From assembly GCA_018697195.1 (NCBI GenBank), contig CM031858.1:90677120-90741119 (forward strand): a DNA stretch of 64,000 bases. The letters are read 5' to 3'. The notes below the pieces were generated by a model. The model worked only from the letters and a program-made list of their open reading frames with translations, had not been told where the DNA came from and ran no database searches. This DNA is from Certhia americana (lineage: Eukaryota; Chordata; Aves; Passeriformes; Certhiidae). The position numbers and the translations under genes are program-made. Positions 13,761 to 25,320 of the stretch are shown here, piece by piece; the stretch's first letter is position 1, and every line of letters begins with the position of its first letter.

Positions 13761-14500
13761 CTGGGGTTATTTGAAGCACTTATTTATGCACTGTAAGCAG
13801 AACAATACTGAAGAAGAAATGATTAAATACCAGCTCTCTGAGCAATAGACATCTCATTGTGGCAGGCCTAGACTCACCACTGGGTGGTTTTGATAAAGGC
13901 AATATGAGTTGATAACTGATACAGTTTGCCAGGGAGTCATCTGGGGATGCTGACAGCTACTATGCTTTAATAAAATCATTAGAATGTAAATGTTTTTATT
14001 GCAAAATAAAGAGCCTCCAGCAAAGTTGACACTATCGCTGCTCCCTCCACTGAATGAAAGCACCGATTAGCATTCAAATGATATAATGATAGTCTGGTTA
14101 TCTTTATTAAAATTTTTCAAATCGAGTCTTCATTTTGCATGATTGAGTTTTAAACAAATGCAATATTCAGTAGGCTGGTGAGTCAGTCTGAACACTCTTG
14201 AAATAATTAAAGTGTGCCTTTTATTTTTTAAACATGTGTTTCATAAGCAATGAATTGGATTTGCTATTTTAATATGACAATATCTAGTTAGCTTTGCATA
14301 AAATAGGGATGTTATAGCATAATTATTGAAACAGTACAACTTTTAAACATATGTTTCATAAAGCTGAATTCAATTTTCTGAAATGTGACAGTGCCAGTCA
14401 GCTACTGAAATAATATCAAAGGATGACTTGATTGTTTAGGTTAATTTCTTGGACAATCTTAGTTATATCATAATTGATGATAAATTGTATGCTTTGCAGT
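13761..14500. other. candidate conserved noncoding block with internal duplication
   Basis: No transposon or coding frame is recognisable. The block is rich in homeodomain-type ATTA/TAAT cores and octamer-like 'tttgcat' words (for example near 14136 and 14294). It contains a diverged tandem duplication, listed separately. Texture and motif density suggest a developmental enhancer, but that is inference. Cross-species alignment would decide. Confidence 0.35.
14203..14420. repeat. ancient diverged tandem duplication, period about 115 bp
   Basis: Copy A (about 14203-14300) and copy B (about 14319-14410) align in order. Each has ATAATTA (14203-14209 and 14319-14325), followed 22-23 bases later by 'ttttaaacatrtgtttcata' (from 14226 and from 14341). 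Then come matching GAATT, a diverged stretch, GACA, and finally 'agttagct' (to 14293) or 'agtcagct' (to 14403). The best-preserved core differs by one transition in 20 bases, whereas other parts are well diverged. That is more consistent with an old duplication keeping a constrained core than with a recent one. Confidence 0.72.
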
Positions 14501-17500
14501 ATTTCTTTTCAAAGGAAACACAGAACTCATTTCCCACAATGCTCATCAATTCACAGTTCAGACTTTACAGTTGCAAGAAAATGAAGGAAATTCGAAGCAA
14601 GTAGTTCAGACCTTGATTTTCTGCAACATATGATTTAATGTAAACTAGAAGAGGTTTTGAACTATCCAAGAAGAGTCTCAGGAAAACTGAAGCATAAATT
14701 AATGATCGAAGTCCATTAAACTGTACTCTACATAGGATCAATCAATCATTAATAAATATTTAGAAATCCTATAGGACCTGATCTTTTTTTCATAATTTCT
14801 TTCAGTCTTGTCAACTTAGGCTAACCTTTCTCCAGTATTAACCAACTCTATAAAACATACTGTACTGCAGATACCAATAAATATACAATATTGTAAACAA
14901 ATATGTTTTAGCTGGTCCTTGGTTATAAAAAATCAAGAGAATCAATGGTGACATAAATGTTCCTTAAAAAATGTGTGCCTGAAATAGCTGTAGTATTGAC
15001 TCCAGCCTGAGACAGCTTCAGAGCTGAATTCTAAAAAAAAAAAAGAAAAATTTATTCTGATTATCTGATTATATATTAAATATTATTTATTCTGACAAAC
15101 TCTTGTGTCCATTGTTTGTGGAAGACATGGATAGTATAGGAACATTCTTAGTTCTTAACTAGTCATTTATTACAATGACTTTCTGAAGTTGTCCTGGATG
15201 TTTTAGAAGAATCAGACATTTCACTATTTACATTTCACTGAAGATGTGCCAGGGACAATCATCAAAAAAAGGAATATAAATACTCCTCTGTTAATAAAGC
15301 TAATATGTGAGAAAACAGGAATGTTAAAAACATCAACTCTTGTGCATTAGGAAATATTGACACACAAAGGTGTGCTATAGAAAAAAGACAGCAAATAATT
15401 GAGAGGGTTTGGTGTGGGGTTTGAGGGTTTTTTAATATATGAGTTTCTGTAAAAGAAGGAAACTTACCTATAAAATTAGAATTTGACACATCTGTCACTG
15501 TAGTATTATCACACCAATTTGATTAAATGGGACTAGAATGTCTTTAGCAGTAGCATCTAAGAGAGGACTACTGAGAGCTGCAGTAGCTGCTGTTGAGGAA
15601 AATACACTCCTTTTTGTGCCCAAAAGATGTTGTTACCATCTAAAGGACAAAGGAAAGTGTTCAGGTCACAGAGTTCTTTTCCCTCTGCATCAGATTTCAG
15701 AACAGTCTGAGAGCAGCCTACATCACCCTAAGAACCTTCTGCCTGGGGATTAATCCCTCCCAGAGAGAGAGAACATATCTCCTGACTAGTGCCAGTGCAG
15801 TCAATCTGGTCCAAATGAGGGATATTCCAACAGTCTTTGAAACTAAGCCTCAACAAATGCTTTATAGTATTATTTAGAATTTTGTGAGATTACTGATCTG
15901 GAAGAAGAAAAGCTTTCCAGCTTATAAATAAGTTGTCTTTTTATGACAACTTGCAAAAGTGAGAGCAAGACAGTAGTAAATCTATGTAAAAGCCACATCA
16001 ATGTAGATTTTGCTGAATGACAAAAGGAAGTCTTCCCACTATCACCCACAAAATATTGCTATATGGAAATCTTCTAGTGGAGTTACATACTGTAACCACA
16101 CAATCACTTAGGTTGGAACTGGGCATGTAACATTTCTTTTCACTTCTTTCAAATTTTTTCTAAAATAAAACAGACTTTTTTCCTAGGCAGAAATATTTTT
16201 TCTTGACAGAGAAATTTAACTGCGGGCCTGATACACATGTTGTCTCTTGGGGACAGGTTTTGCTCCAAATGTCCAATTTGGTTGTCACAGGAAGTTTTAT
16301 AAAACAGATCTAATCAGTGTGTCTGGTTATAATCAAAGTCTGAGGGAAGAAAAAGGAAAAAGAAAAAGGTGGCATTCCACTTTTTGTTATCCAGCCCAGG
16401 TATTGCATTATTGATTCAGGGAGGAAATGTGCTGAGCAAGTGGCCCTGGATGGAACTAAAAGAAACCCTTGAGACCATTTATGAGATAGAATTTGAGCTC
16501 AGTTAAAGAGCTACAGCACATGCTGTTCTTCTTATTGACAGGGAAGGAGTTTGCTTTTTTCTTTGGTACAATCAAGACAGTAACCCATGCTTTAGAGACT
16601 TAGGAAAGACTACAGTTCGTACATGTGCAAAAGCTGGACAGACATGACTGAAGTCTGAAGTAAATGAAGAGCAGAAAGGTAGATGTGGGTTTGGGTGGAC
16701 ATAGGTCTATATTAGGCATAAAATAAAGAGACAAAAAAAAACATGGAAAAAATACTGGATATGTTAACTGAGGGCTAACTGAGTAAGAAAATCTTGGAGA
16801 ACTGTGGGCAGTGCACTTTTAAGTGGATACTGAGGCTTTTCCAGATTGTGCTTGTTTGGTTTCAAAGATAAAGTCGCAGGAAAATTGCTGCCTTTTGAAT
16901 GTAGGAGAGTTTTTGTAGGCATGCAGGCCTGAGCAGAAGAAAATTAAACAGGTTAAATTGATAAGGGGAAAAGAGAAAGGAAAAGTGACTAAAAAAAGGT
17001 GAAAGAACAGAGAGAGAAAACCCAGAGAGGGATTTCCAGAGAGAAGAATAATTAGAGAAAGATGGAGAGTAAGAATACTACACAGTGTAAAAAACATGAA
17101 ATTGCAAGAATAATATAGCAATTTGGGGATATGTTAAAGTAGATAATAAAAGAAAACTACGATTCAGTTATAGCCTTAGAGAGGCATTGACCCATTGCTA
17201 CATTTCCTGGTATTATCAGTAGCACTATGACATAACATACATCCTGAATTTTCAGTCTTATTTAATAGATGGTATCAACCTCATGGGGGACAACACACAA
17301 ACAGTGTATATTTTTCAGATGCTAACACATGCTGGACAAAGTTCAACAGCTGCTCTCACAAGTGTGTGTTGAAAATATGACAGAACTGCTGGCATAGCAA
17401 TCCAAGGGTCTTGAGAACAACTGCAGTATAGTTTTAACTGCCATCCTCTGCCTCCTCACCATATTCTTCCTTCTGGCTCACAGACGGTTGTCAGACAGAC

Positions 17501-18700
17501 AAAATCTCTGGACTTTAACTAACAGAATAAAATATCTAATATAAATTACCTCTGACTGCTGAAAATCTTTATTTACAGCTGCTCAGAGCTGCATCTGGAG
17601 AATTTAGGTAGAGCCTACAAGTGCCAGATGGTGGCCAGACTTACCCAATTAGCAATCTCTCTCATCCTGTGCCTGGGTTTGCAGGGTGACTCCTCACATC
17701 ACAGTTGCCTGACTCAAGCCAGTACCTCTATGGTTTAAAATAGTAAATACTAAAATAGTAACTGTGCTGTCAGGTGAGCCAATGCAGAGCTCTCTAGGCT
17801 TGGCTTAGTCGGAAGGTGCTCTCTGCTCTGTTTTTCTGGTTGTTGAAATTAATGATGTAGCTCTTGAACAGCTCAACTTGTTGACAGGTAAGGCCCAATC
17901 CTGGACTGCTTTTTAAGGCAGTGGTATGTTCAAAAGAGTAATGAGGGCTGTCTTGAGTGGAAAAAAAAGTGACAAATCAGGGAGAATGGGATAAAAGAAG
18001 GTTGACATTCTCAAGTATAGGTATTTATGTTCTGAAAAAAATGATCAACAAAGAAGCTTATCAAAGCACATTCAAGTCCAAGAAAGGTTATCTGCTGAAA
18101 TCTATGTGGCATATCAAATGATTGAAAAATTTTCATTTATAGTTGCAATTGTGCTAAAGCACATCATCTAGACTGATCTGTGATTAGACTGCTACATATA
18201 GTTGGAAAAAAAATAAAAATCACAGCATTTTCCAGCACACAGTTTAGGAAAGGCAGAGCTATGCAGATGGATTAAAAGTAGATATACTTATGGGACTTCT
18301 GCAAAACATTCCCTGTCCTACTTGAAGAAGTCATTAGTGTCACCCAAAAAGTCTAATTAAAATAGTTATGTTACTCTGGTTATGCTTCACCAGCTGATTA
18401 GGAAGACAGGGTCTTGTATTACAGCCTGAAGGTGGAAAGAGGTTGTTGTTTGCATTTTGTTAGATAGAGTTTCTTTTGCTTTTCTGACCTGGCCTTGGCA
18501 CAGAACAGGGACCGGGGGAATGTCGGCTTAAAGCCAGTCAACATCCAGAGACTCTGAGACCACTTGAGAATCATTAAAGCCTCCTCTGCATCACAGTGCC
18601 AACATCTCTCAAGAAAGGGGAGGAGAACAGGTATGGGAAAGGTTTGATGAATATATATATAACCTGGGAAAGGCACAGCGCAGAACTTTATTAAGTGTAC
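14501..18700. other. AT-rich intergenic DNA, no gene seen
   Basis: No gene or transposon is recognisable. The longest frame is a 100-codon minus-strand frame at 16819-17121 with hydrophobic, Phe- and Leu-rich composition. This reflects antisense of a purine-rich stretch and is compatible with chance. The segment at 15538-15780 and the one at 17400-17700 are more GC-balanced, but I cannot identify them. Confidence 0.5.
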
Positions 18701-19200
18701 GGCAATTCTCACAAGAGATATCCAACATGCTATAAAGTCAGGTTTCCAACAGTTTTGTGCTGCAAGAGTAATTAAAAATGACTACTGATGAGGATTGAAG
18801 GCATTTGCCCTCCTCTGAAAAGCCTGCTATAATACCAGCCCGTTATTATGCTCATATGAAAACCATATTCCTTCCTCCACATCACCTTTATGGCTTTCGG
18901 TTACAGCTCTATGGACTCATGGCCCATAACTTTGCTTTGACCCTGAAAGACAAATAAATGCAAAATAAATCAATGTGAAACTCAGAGCATGTCATCATGC
19001 TCTATCATGCTTCTTTGGAAAACTCACCAAATTTCAGCAGGTGTAGCATATCAATATACAGCTGTACTAGTTCAGCAACAAAATTATGACTAATTACACT
19101 GTTAGCTTTGATTTCTGATTATTTTGTATGGACAGCATTTCAAGGATTTAATGACTAAATTTAAATGGGTCATCCAATGAAACAATACAATTCACATAGC
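18701..19200. other. candidate conserved noncoding block
   Basis: A compact stretch without low-complexity runs. It has ATTA/TAAT cores (for example 'gactaattacactgttagc' near 19089-19108) and a short perfect hairpin at 18984-19003, where 8-bp arms agagcatg/catgctct enclose a 4-base loop. No coding frame or transposon is recognised. Regulatory function is inferred from texture only. Confidence 0.3.
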
Positions 19201-20819
19201 AAAAAGGCTGAATGAATGTTTCATTCACTCCTTAGTTTAATTCTTCTTCTAGTTGCTTTCCATCGTTCTCCTGAAGACTAGATATTCCCTGTTTTTTTCT
19301 GCTCTTCTCTTAATTGTCATTTGTCAGACATCAGATTTACTATTTTTCTTCCTTTGTGTGTAGAAGTAGTTTTGTAGCAGTTATTGATTTTTTAACATAA
19401 ATTATATTTGTAGAAATTGTGACCCAGAGAGACAAATTCAGAACTCAAAGGACTGGATCAGAAAACATAAACGTCTATAAAACTTGGTCTGAATGTGATT
19501 CCAATAAAAAAAAAATTACATGAATTTAAAAAACCTTCTAAGTCAATGTTTTTAACCTCTGTAAAAAATTTGGCTATAGCTTAACATGAAATTGCTTGCT
19601 AGGAGCAAACAGTTATTCACTGGCACCATACTACTGATATCTAGCACAGGGAGCTTATATCCAGGGAAGAGGTGGGAATTAGGTACCATTCTGAGGTCTA
19701 TTTCTATTCCTGATTCTATTCTGTTTTGAAGCATAACTTTTTTACTGCAGCCCAAATTTCCTACATAATATTGTGTTGATCTGCACATTATGCAGTAGTC
19801 GCTTGCTCAAATTGTTCCCTGCCTCTTGTTTCTCCTTGCTACCCATTTCCCTGGCCCATGGGTAAGGGAATTACAACTTACTCCAATGCCCTGCAAACTA
19901 AGATTTAAGTATTATGGCTGCTGACATAAAAGGGGATCTCATTCTCTTTTATTCCTCCCAGCATATGACCTCAATCTCTCTCCTTTAGATAGCTGATTAT
20001 CCAGATCCTCTGACTCTCTTTTAATCCCTTCTCCTTCATTTCACTGAGACTGCTCATGGAGTAAACCAGGATTTTCTTTAAGTGAGGTGGAATTATCTAG
20101 CTTTCTCAAATCACCAATGTATATTTAGCAAGACACTGGGCTGATGAAAACATAATTGTAATAAGCTGTGCTAAGGGTTCTGAATCTAGAGGTTTGTTTG
20201 TACAATTTGCATTATAAATAAAAACTTGGGCTTTTTTCTTTTTTTAATGAGAGATATTTGAGGTTACTCATACACAGCCCTAAAAAGACATATGAAAAAT
20301 TAGCAGGAGATTTATTTTGAGTAACTAGATCAAGGGTAGAATTTGTTCTTCACAAGGGAAAGAAATATCACAGCTTGCAGGAAATTGATCAATGCCTCCA
20401 GACCCATATTGTGAATTTTTGTTCTTTCATCTTTACACACAGAAATAAAGGGACCTATCTGTTTCAACTGGAGTTTTATAGGTATGTTTTACCCGCACTG
20501 ACCGAGTTACCTGTCTCCTTGTTGGCAAGGAGGAGGGTAATTCTCTATCTGAAAGTCTTTCATTTTTACAATGAGCTTTTTTGGGCAAACGTCAGAAGTG
20601 ACCACAGTCTCAAAACATAAGGAAGAACACAAATTGGAAGAAAAACACAGCATAATAGACCTTCTCATATTGTGCTCAAGGGGACTCCAGGGACCAGCCA
20701 ATCCATACAAGAAGAATAGTGTGAGCTAGATGGGACCCAGTATGATTAATCACCTGAGCAATGCAGATTTAGCGCATTAGGTGAAAAGATAAATGTGTAA
20801 AACGCTGTGTCAGAACCCA
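19201..20819. other. AT-rich intergenic DNA, no gene seen
   Basis: I see no recognisable gene, RNA gene or mobile element. Frames of 67-81 codons near 20375-20710 overlap each other on both strands and show no family features. Confidence 0.5.
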
Positions 20820-21180
20820 TGGAGTGGCCCACACGGTAATTCAGGGTCAGTAATTGAACTTCACTCTAATTATCCTGGGGAGATAATATTAACTTATAGT
20901 TGAGTGTGAAAGAGAGAGTCCATAATTCATCACTCGATGGGGCTGCTCATTGCATTGTGTTATTGAAATATGATGGCTCCATTTTTATCCTGTCATAATG
21001 ACAACTGATGTGCTTATTTTCTTTCTCTGTGCCTCCAGGGGATGATGAAATAGTAAGCAAACATTCTTTCTGGTGAAAGAACAGCACTTTATCACACTGG
21101 CTTCAGCTCTAAAAAGCACTTGCAATCTCAGAAACAATTTCTAGAATGAAGGCCAGGCATTTCCCCTTGCATTCTGGTTG
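20820..21180. other. candidate conserved noncoding block, possible microexon
   Basis: A balanced stretch without low complexity. It has TAAT cores ('ctctaattatcctgggg' near 20863-20879, 'ccataattcatcactcgatgg' near 20920-20940) and a pyrimidine-rich acceptor-like tract ending in CAG at 21036-21038. The 14 bases after it (21039-21052) are followed by GTAAGC, so this could be read as a microexon. No coding gene is identifiable around it. Conservation is an inference. Confidence 0.33.
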
Positions 21181-21479
21181 TAGTCAGCTAACCTAAAGAA
21201 AAGACACTGCCTTTTTCTTGTTATGAGATATAATTTTTTCTTTCTCAGTTCTCAGCTTCAGTTTCTTAATTTGTTTTGAGAAATTTCCTTTCCTTTTCTA
21301 ATTTCCCCAGGATCCATTTGGCTTTCATTCTGTTCCTTCAAAAAATATAAGTTTTCATCAATAAAGATTTTAAAATCAGCCCCTAATACAGTTTGACTTT
21401 ATTCATCATCTAAAAAGTATTCATTTTTTTTTCTGTGTCAGAAACTTCCTATATTTTGCAAACTTTTTCTCCAAGTAGC
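21181..21479. other. T-rich intergenic DNA, nothing identified
   Basis: A pyrimidine-rich, AT-rich stretch separating the candidate conserved block from the CR1 insertion. No gene or repeat family is recognised. Confidence 0.5.
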
Positions 21480-22920
21480 ACAGATTCATAGAATTTTGTA
21501 TTGGAAGGGACTTTAAAGTCCATCTAGTTCCAACCACCTGTCCATGAACAGGAACATCTTCCACTAGACCAAGCTGCTCAAAGTTTCATCCAACTTAGTC
21601 TTGAATACTTCCAGTGATGAGGTTTCACAGCTTCTCTGGGCAACCTGTGCCAATTTCCCGCCACTCCTACAATGAACCATTTCTTCCCAATATCCAATCT
21701 AAACCTACTCTCATTTTAAACCCATTCCTCCTTGTCCTATCACTACATGCCCTCACATGGGACAAAAAGTCCCTCTCCAGCTACCTTATAGACTCCCTTT
21801 AGGTACTGTAAAATCTCCCTGGAGTCTTTTCTACTCCATACTGAACAACCCAAATTCTTTCTGCCTGTCTTCATAAGAGAGGTTCACCTTTGGTCATCTT
21901 TGTGGCCTCATTTGGACTCACTCCAACACGTCCATTCTCCTCTTGTGTTGAAAGCCTCAGAGCTGGGTACAGCACTCCACGTGGGGTCTCATCAGAGCAG
22001 AGAAGGAGAATCCCCTCCCTTAACCTTCTGCTTCTTTTGATGCAGCCCAGGACATGTTTTGTTTTCTGGGCTACAAGCACACATTTCTGGGTCATGTCAA
22101 GCTTCTCATTAACCAACTCCCCCAAGCCATTCTCCTCAGGATTGCTTTCAATCAGTTCCACACCCAGCTTGCATTTGGGATTGCCCTGAGCCAGGTGCAG
22201 ACCTTTGCACTTGGACTTGTGGATTTTCATAAGGTTCACATGGATCCAGCTCTCCAGCTGTTCAAGATCCCTCTGGATAGCATCTCTTTCATGTCAATTG
22301 CACCACACAGCTTAGTGACATTAGCAAACTTGTTGAGAGTACACCCAACCCCACTGTCTATGTCACCAGCAAAGATGTTAAACAGTGCCAGTCCAAATAC
22401 TGACCCTGAGGACAAATACTTGACATTGGTCTATATTCCTTATCCACTGAGTGGTCCATCTATCAAACCCATGTCTGTCTGGTTTAATGACAAGGATGTC
22501 ATGAAGGGACAGTGTCAAGTGCTTTGCACAGGATCAGATAGATGATGTCAGTTGCTCTTCACTTGTCCAACAATTCTGTAACCCTGAGTTAGAAAGCCAC
22601 CAAATTTTTCAGATACAATTTGCTTACTGAAGTCATGCTGGTTTTCAAAAATCACGTCCTTATTTCCCATGTACCTTAGGACATTTTCCAGGAGCACCTG
22701 CTCTATGATATTGCTGAGCACAAAGGTGTGACTGACTGGCCTATAGTTCCACTATAGGTCTTGTTTTTTCCCATTTTTTAAAATAGAGGTTATGTTTCTC
22801 CCTTTTTCCAGTCTGTGGGAACCTCACTGAACTGCCACAATGTCTCAAATATGATGGATGTGGCTTTGCCACTTCATCTGCCCATTCCCTCAGAACCCAT
22901 GGATGCATCTCATCAGACCC
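21480..22920 (-). mobile_element. long CR1 LINE copy, minus strand, 5'-truncated
   Basis: About 1.44 kb of CR1 in antisense, the longest copy in the window. The 3' end is at the left ('cacagattcatagaatttt' type at 21481, then 'ggaagggactttaaagtcca'). Moving right come the 3' UTR, then the ORF2 C-terminal region. A minus-strand frame at 21871-22239 (122 codons) reads like the CR1 ORF2 C-terminus, with motifs such as NEKLDMTQKC and VLGCIKRS. Further right are antisense RT-region phrases such as 'atccactgagtggtccatc' (22442-22460), 'gatgatgtcagttgctcttc' and 'atgcatctcatcagaccc' (near 22903-22920). Several stops and shifts make it non-functional. The plus-strand 163-codon frame at 22054-22545 is an antisense shadow of this element. 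Confidence 0.92.
21871..22239 (-). pseudogene. CR1 ORF2 C-terminal relic
   Basis: This minus-strand open frame is the surviving C-terminal part of the CR1 ORF2 reverse transcriptase/endonuclease polyprotein. Typical pieces visible in order are CKGLHLAQGNPKCKLG, a conserved LG-type stretch before NEKLDMTQ, CVLVAQK and VLGCIKRS, then the 'LLCSDETPRGVLYP' region. Catalytic parts of the reverse transcriptase and the endonuclease are absent from this frame. The ORF2 part continues upstream (to about 22.9 kb) only in broken frames, so it is a decayed fragment and not a gene. Confidence 0.8.
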
Positions 22921-23062
22921 AGAGAAGTTGTGGATGCCTCATCACTGAAAGTGTTCAAGACCAAATTGGATGGGGGTCTAGTGGAGACCACAGCAGGGGG
23001 GTTGTAACAAGATGATCTTTAAGCTGCCTTCCAACCCATGTCATTCAATGATCCTATGACTT
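22921..23062 (+). mobile_element. short CR1 LINE 3' end, plus strand
   Basis: Immediately after the minus-strand CR1, the sequence switches to sense CR1 3' UTR. It begins 'agagaagttgtggatgcc' (22921), continues with 'gtgttcaagaccaaattgg' and 'ttgtaacaagatgatcttta' (23001-23020), and ends 'ccaacccatgtcattcaatg' then 'atcctatga' at 23059. The ending matches the CR1 3' terminal repeat region. The two copies touch 5' end to 5' end. Confidence 0.87.
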
Positions 23063-24733
23063 GCACATCCTTAGATTCCTTAATGGTTTCAAACCTGGTT
23101 TTCCTGCAGTGTTACTCTTTTCCTAGTCTCTGCCTTTACCTTATGTGACTTGGGCAGTGTGGCTCAAGCACTTGCTTTTTACAGAAAGATTTGATTTTTA
23201 GATGCATCTATTTTTCTTGTAATATTCATAAATGAATATATTATACTTGACTATGCAAATGTGACTCTCAGGACTTTTGAAGCATTTCTTTCTTTTTCTT
23301 AAACAGAAAAATAACTTGTACACAAACTGTATAACTGTTTTTCATTTCTCTTATATTTTAGTATCAAATTATTTTGAAAAAAAAAATGTCTTTTGGCAAT
23401 GTTTTCTGATATGTAGTATTTTATTATGCATTTAGAATTCTTTACTTTATGGGTGTGCAAAATTTAACCTCTACAGGGAGGATGGAAAAAGCTACAAGTA
23501 TATGTAAAAGAACACCTTAGTTCCCACAATGTGTATTTTCTACTGTTGGACTATCTGAATTCAGATCAAATCTTTTAAAGAAAAAACATTAAATTTCCTT
23601 AAAGCTTTCCTAAGAATTCATATTCGCTTACACTTCCAGATATAATGGAACCTTTCTGAAGCATTAAATGATTTTGTGTAGCTTTATGTTAAATAAAATG
23701 GTTAGAGTATTGAGTTAAATAAGGCACTGATCTTTAACAGTGACTAAGTTCATCAGTTTAAAGTCCTGCTGTCCTTCAGAATAAGTGGGTCTCTGTATCA
23801 TCCATCTGTATTATTTTAGAAGTTTTATAGTCAACATAAGAAAGTGAAACCAAAAGGTACTGCAATATTTTATGTTAGTCTCACAACTTAATCTAGCTTA
23901 TCTTTTTAAATAAATGGCTACATTTATATTTACTGATTTTTGTATACAAGTCATAATATGAAGAAATCTATTTGTTCTTTAATAAAACTTATCCTAATGA
24001 CAGAAGGTTTGATTTATGGGCAGGTTGTTGTCACCTTGACTGCATCAATCCTTTCATTTGCTTCAAGAGTTCCAAGACAGGTCATGATATTTACACTAGG
24101 TCAGAATAATAATGCCACCAGGATCATGGTCCCTGACAATAACCTATCTGTCTCATTTAAATAATGAACACCATTGGTGAAAATTGCAGACTGAAACCAT
24201 AACACACAATGGACAGTAGCACACACAACTGTGCAGGATACAAAGAACCAATATTAACACAAAACACGATCTAATTGTTGTTCTAATTTGTTAGCTTTTT
24301 TTTTTTTTCAAAACAGTCTCCAGCAGTACACAGATGACCATGAAATAAAACAGAAATATTTTTGTTGTACTAATTCTCAAAATAGAGCATTCTTTCTAAT
24401 AAGTATGAGGGTTGATGTGGTGCTTTTCTTCTTTCTCATGATGTAATAAATGCCACGGCAAACATTTACAGGATATACTCTTCAGATATATTAGAAATAA
24501 TTTATAAGAGTTTTTTTTTTGATTGACAGAAAGCAGAAAACTAAGTCATCTCAAGCCCTAAACAAGTACTTCCTGACCTACTTCAGGTATTCAGACCCAA
24601 GGCATTTCAAATCTCTGTAAAACTCAAAACTGTATAATTACAACCAGATACCCTTGTGCACCCTTGTATAAGACCAGAGTAAAGTACAATGTGCCAAAAC
24701 TCATTTTGGACAAAGAATGCAACGGACACCTAC
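23063..24733. other. AT-rich intergenic DNA, no gene seen
   Basis: No gene or transposon is recognised. The segment contains one copy of a 26-bp sequence (23142-23167) that recurs exactly at 25417-25442. T-runs at 24297-24308 and 24510-24519 are simple low complexity. Confidence 0.5.
23142..23167 (+). repeat. 26-bp exact repeat, copy 1
   Basis: Starts 'tatgtgacttgggcagtg' and is identical over 26 bases to 25417-25442, in the same orientation 2,275 bases away. The flanking bases differ. It lies about 80 bases beyond the CR1 copy at 22921-23062. Confidence 0.9.
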
Positions 24734-25320
24734 CTGTTCAGTGTTCAGTGAAATTCAGTACTCAAAGCAGAAGCCTATTTTCCATCCACAAGAAATGATA
24801 CAAGGCAAGCACATAAGACTGCATATTTGCAGGCTGCATGGGGAGTAGACAGAGAGTGAAAACAGATAATAAAAAGCACAGACTTAAAATACCCCCTGCA
24901 CTGAGGTCAAAAGTCCTGCTTGCAACACCTGCCTTGTGTACACCCATGGGTAGATGATTCTCTGCACCTATCTGCTGCTCTGAGCCTGGGGCTCCTGCAG
25001 CAGAGTTAAGTCCTGCAGCCCTTTCACAGAGTGCCCTTAGCTGATGCATTCAGCCTAGGACCACCAGTGCTCCCCTATGCTGTGCATACACATGGTGCTG
25101 CATCACCAGCAATACCTGTGGTGGGACCTCTCCACACATGGCCACCTCTCCGTTTTCTCCACAGTGTGCCAGGCGTGTCTCATGGATGCCACACAACAGA
25201 GTGATCTGGAAACACCAATGAGAGGAATGCTTCACAGTGCCATGGTCCTGAGCTTCATGCCTCCAGAAGGTGGGATTTATGACTCCAAGGCTCTGCTTGA
25301 CACAGGCATGTAAATTTTCC
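24734..25320. other. GC-richer segment with minus-strand exon-like signal
   Basis: About 590 bp, more GC-rich than the flanks, and matching none of the repeats that I recognise. On the minus strand a strong acceptor (pyrimidine-rich tract ending in 'ccccatgcag', boundary 24834/24833) and a donor 'gaacag|gtaggt' (boundary 24734/24733) delimit a 100-base candidate exon. A minus frame of 95 codons (24762-25049) runs into it but stops before the donor. The product is unknown. A noncoding transcript, an old LTR relic and chance are all possible. Confidence 0.35.

Noticed and set aside
15468..15498. Minus-strand donor 'tatag|gtaagt' with a 30-base possible exon
   Set aside because: The acceptor lacks a pyrimidine tract and the segment is too short to support without RNA data.
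16090..16125. Possible CR1 3' end on the minus strand ('cacacaatcacttaggttgg')
   Set aside because: Only about 30 bases resemble the CR1 end and nothing CR1-like follows, so this is too little to call.
22054..22545. 163-codon plus-strand frame
   Set aside because: It lies wholly on the antisense of the minus-strand CR1 ORF2 region and is a shadow of that element.
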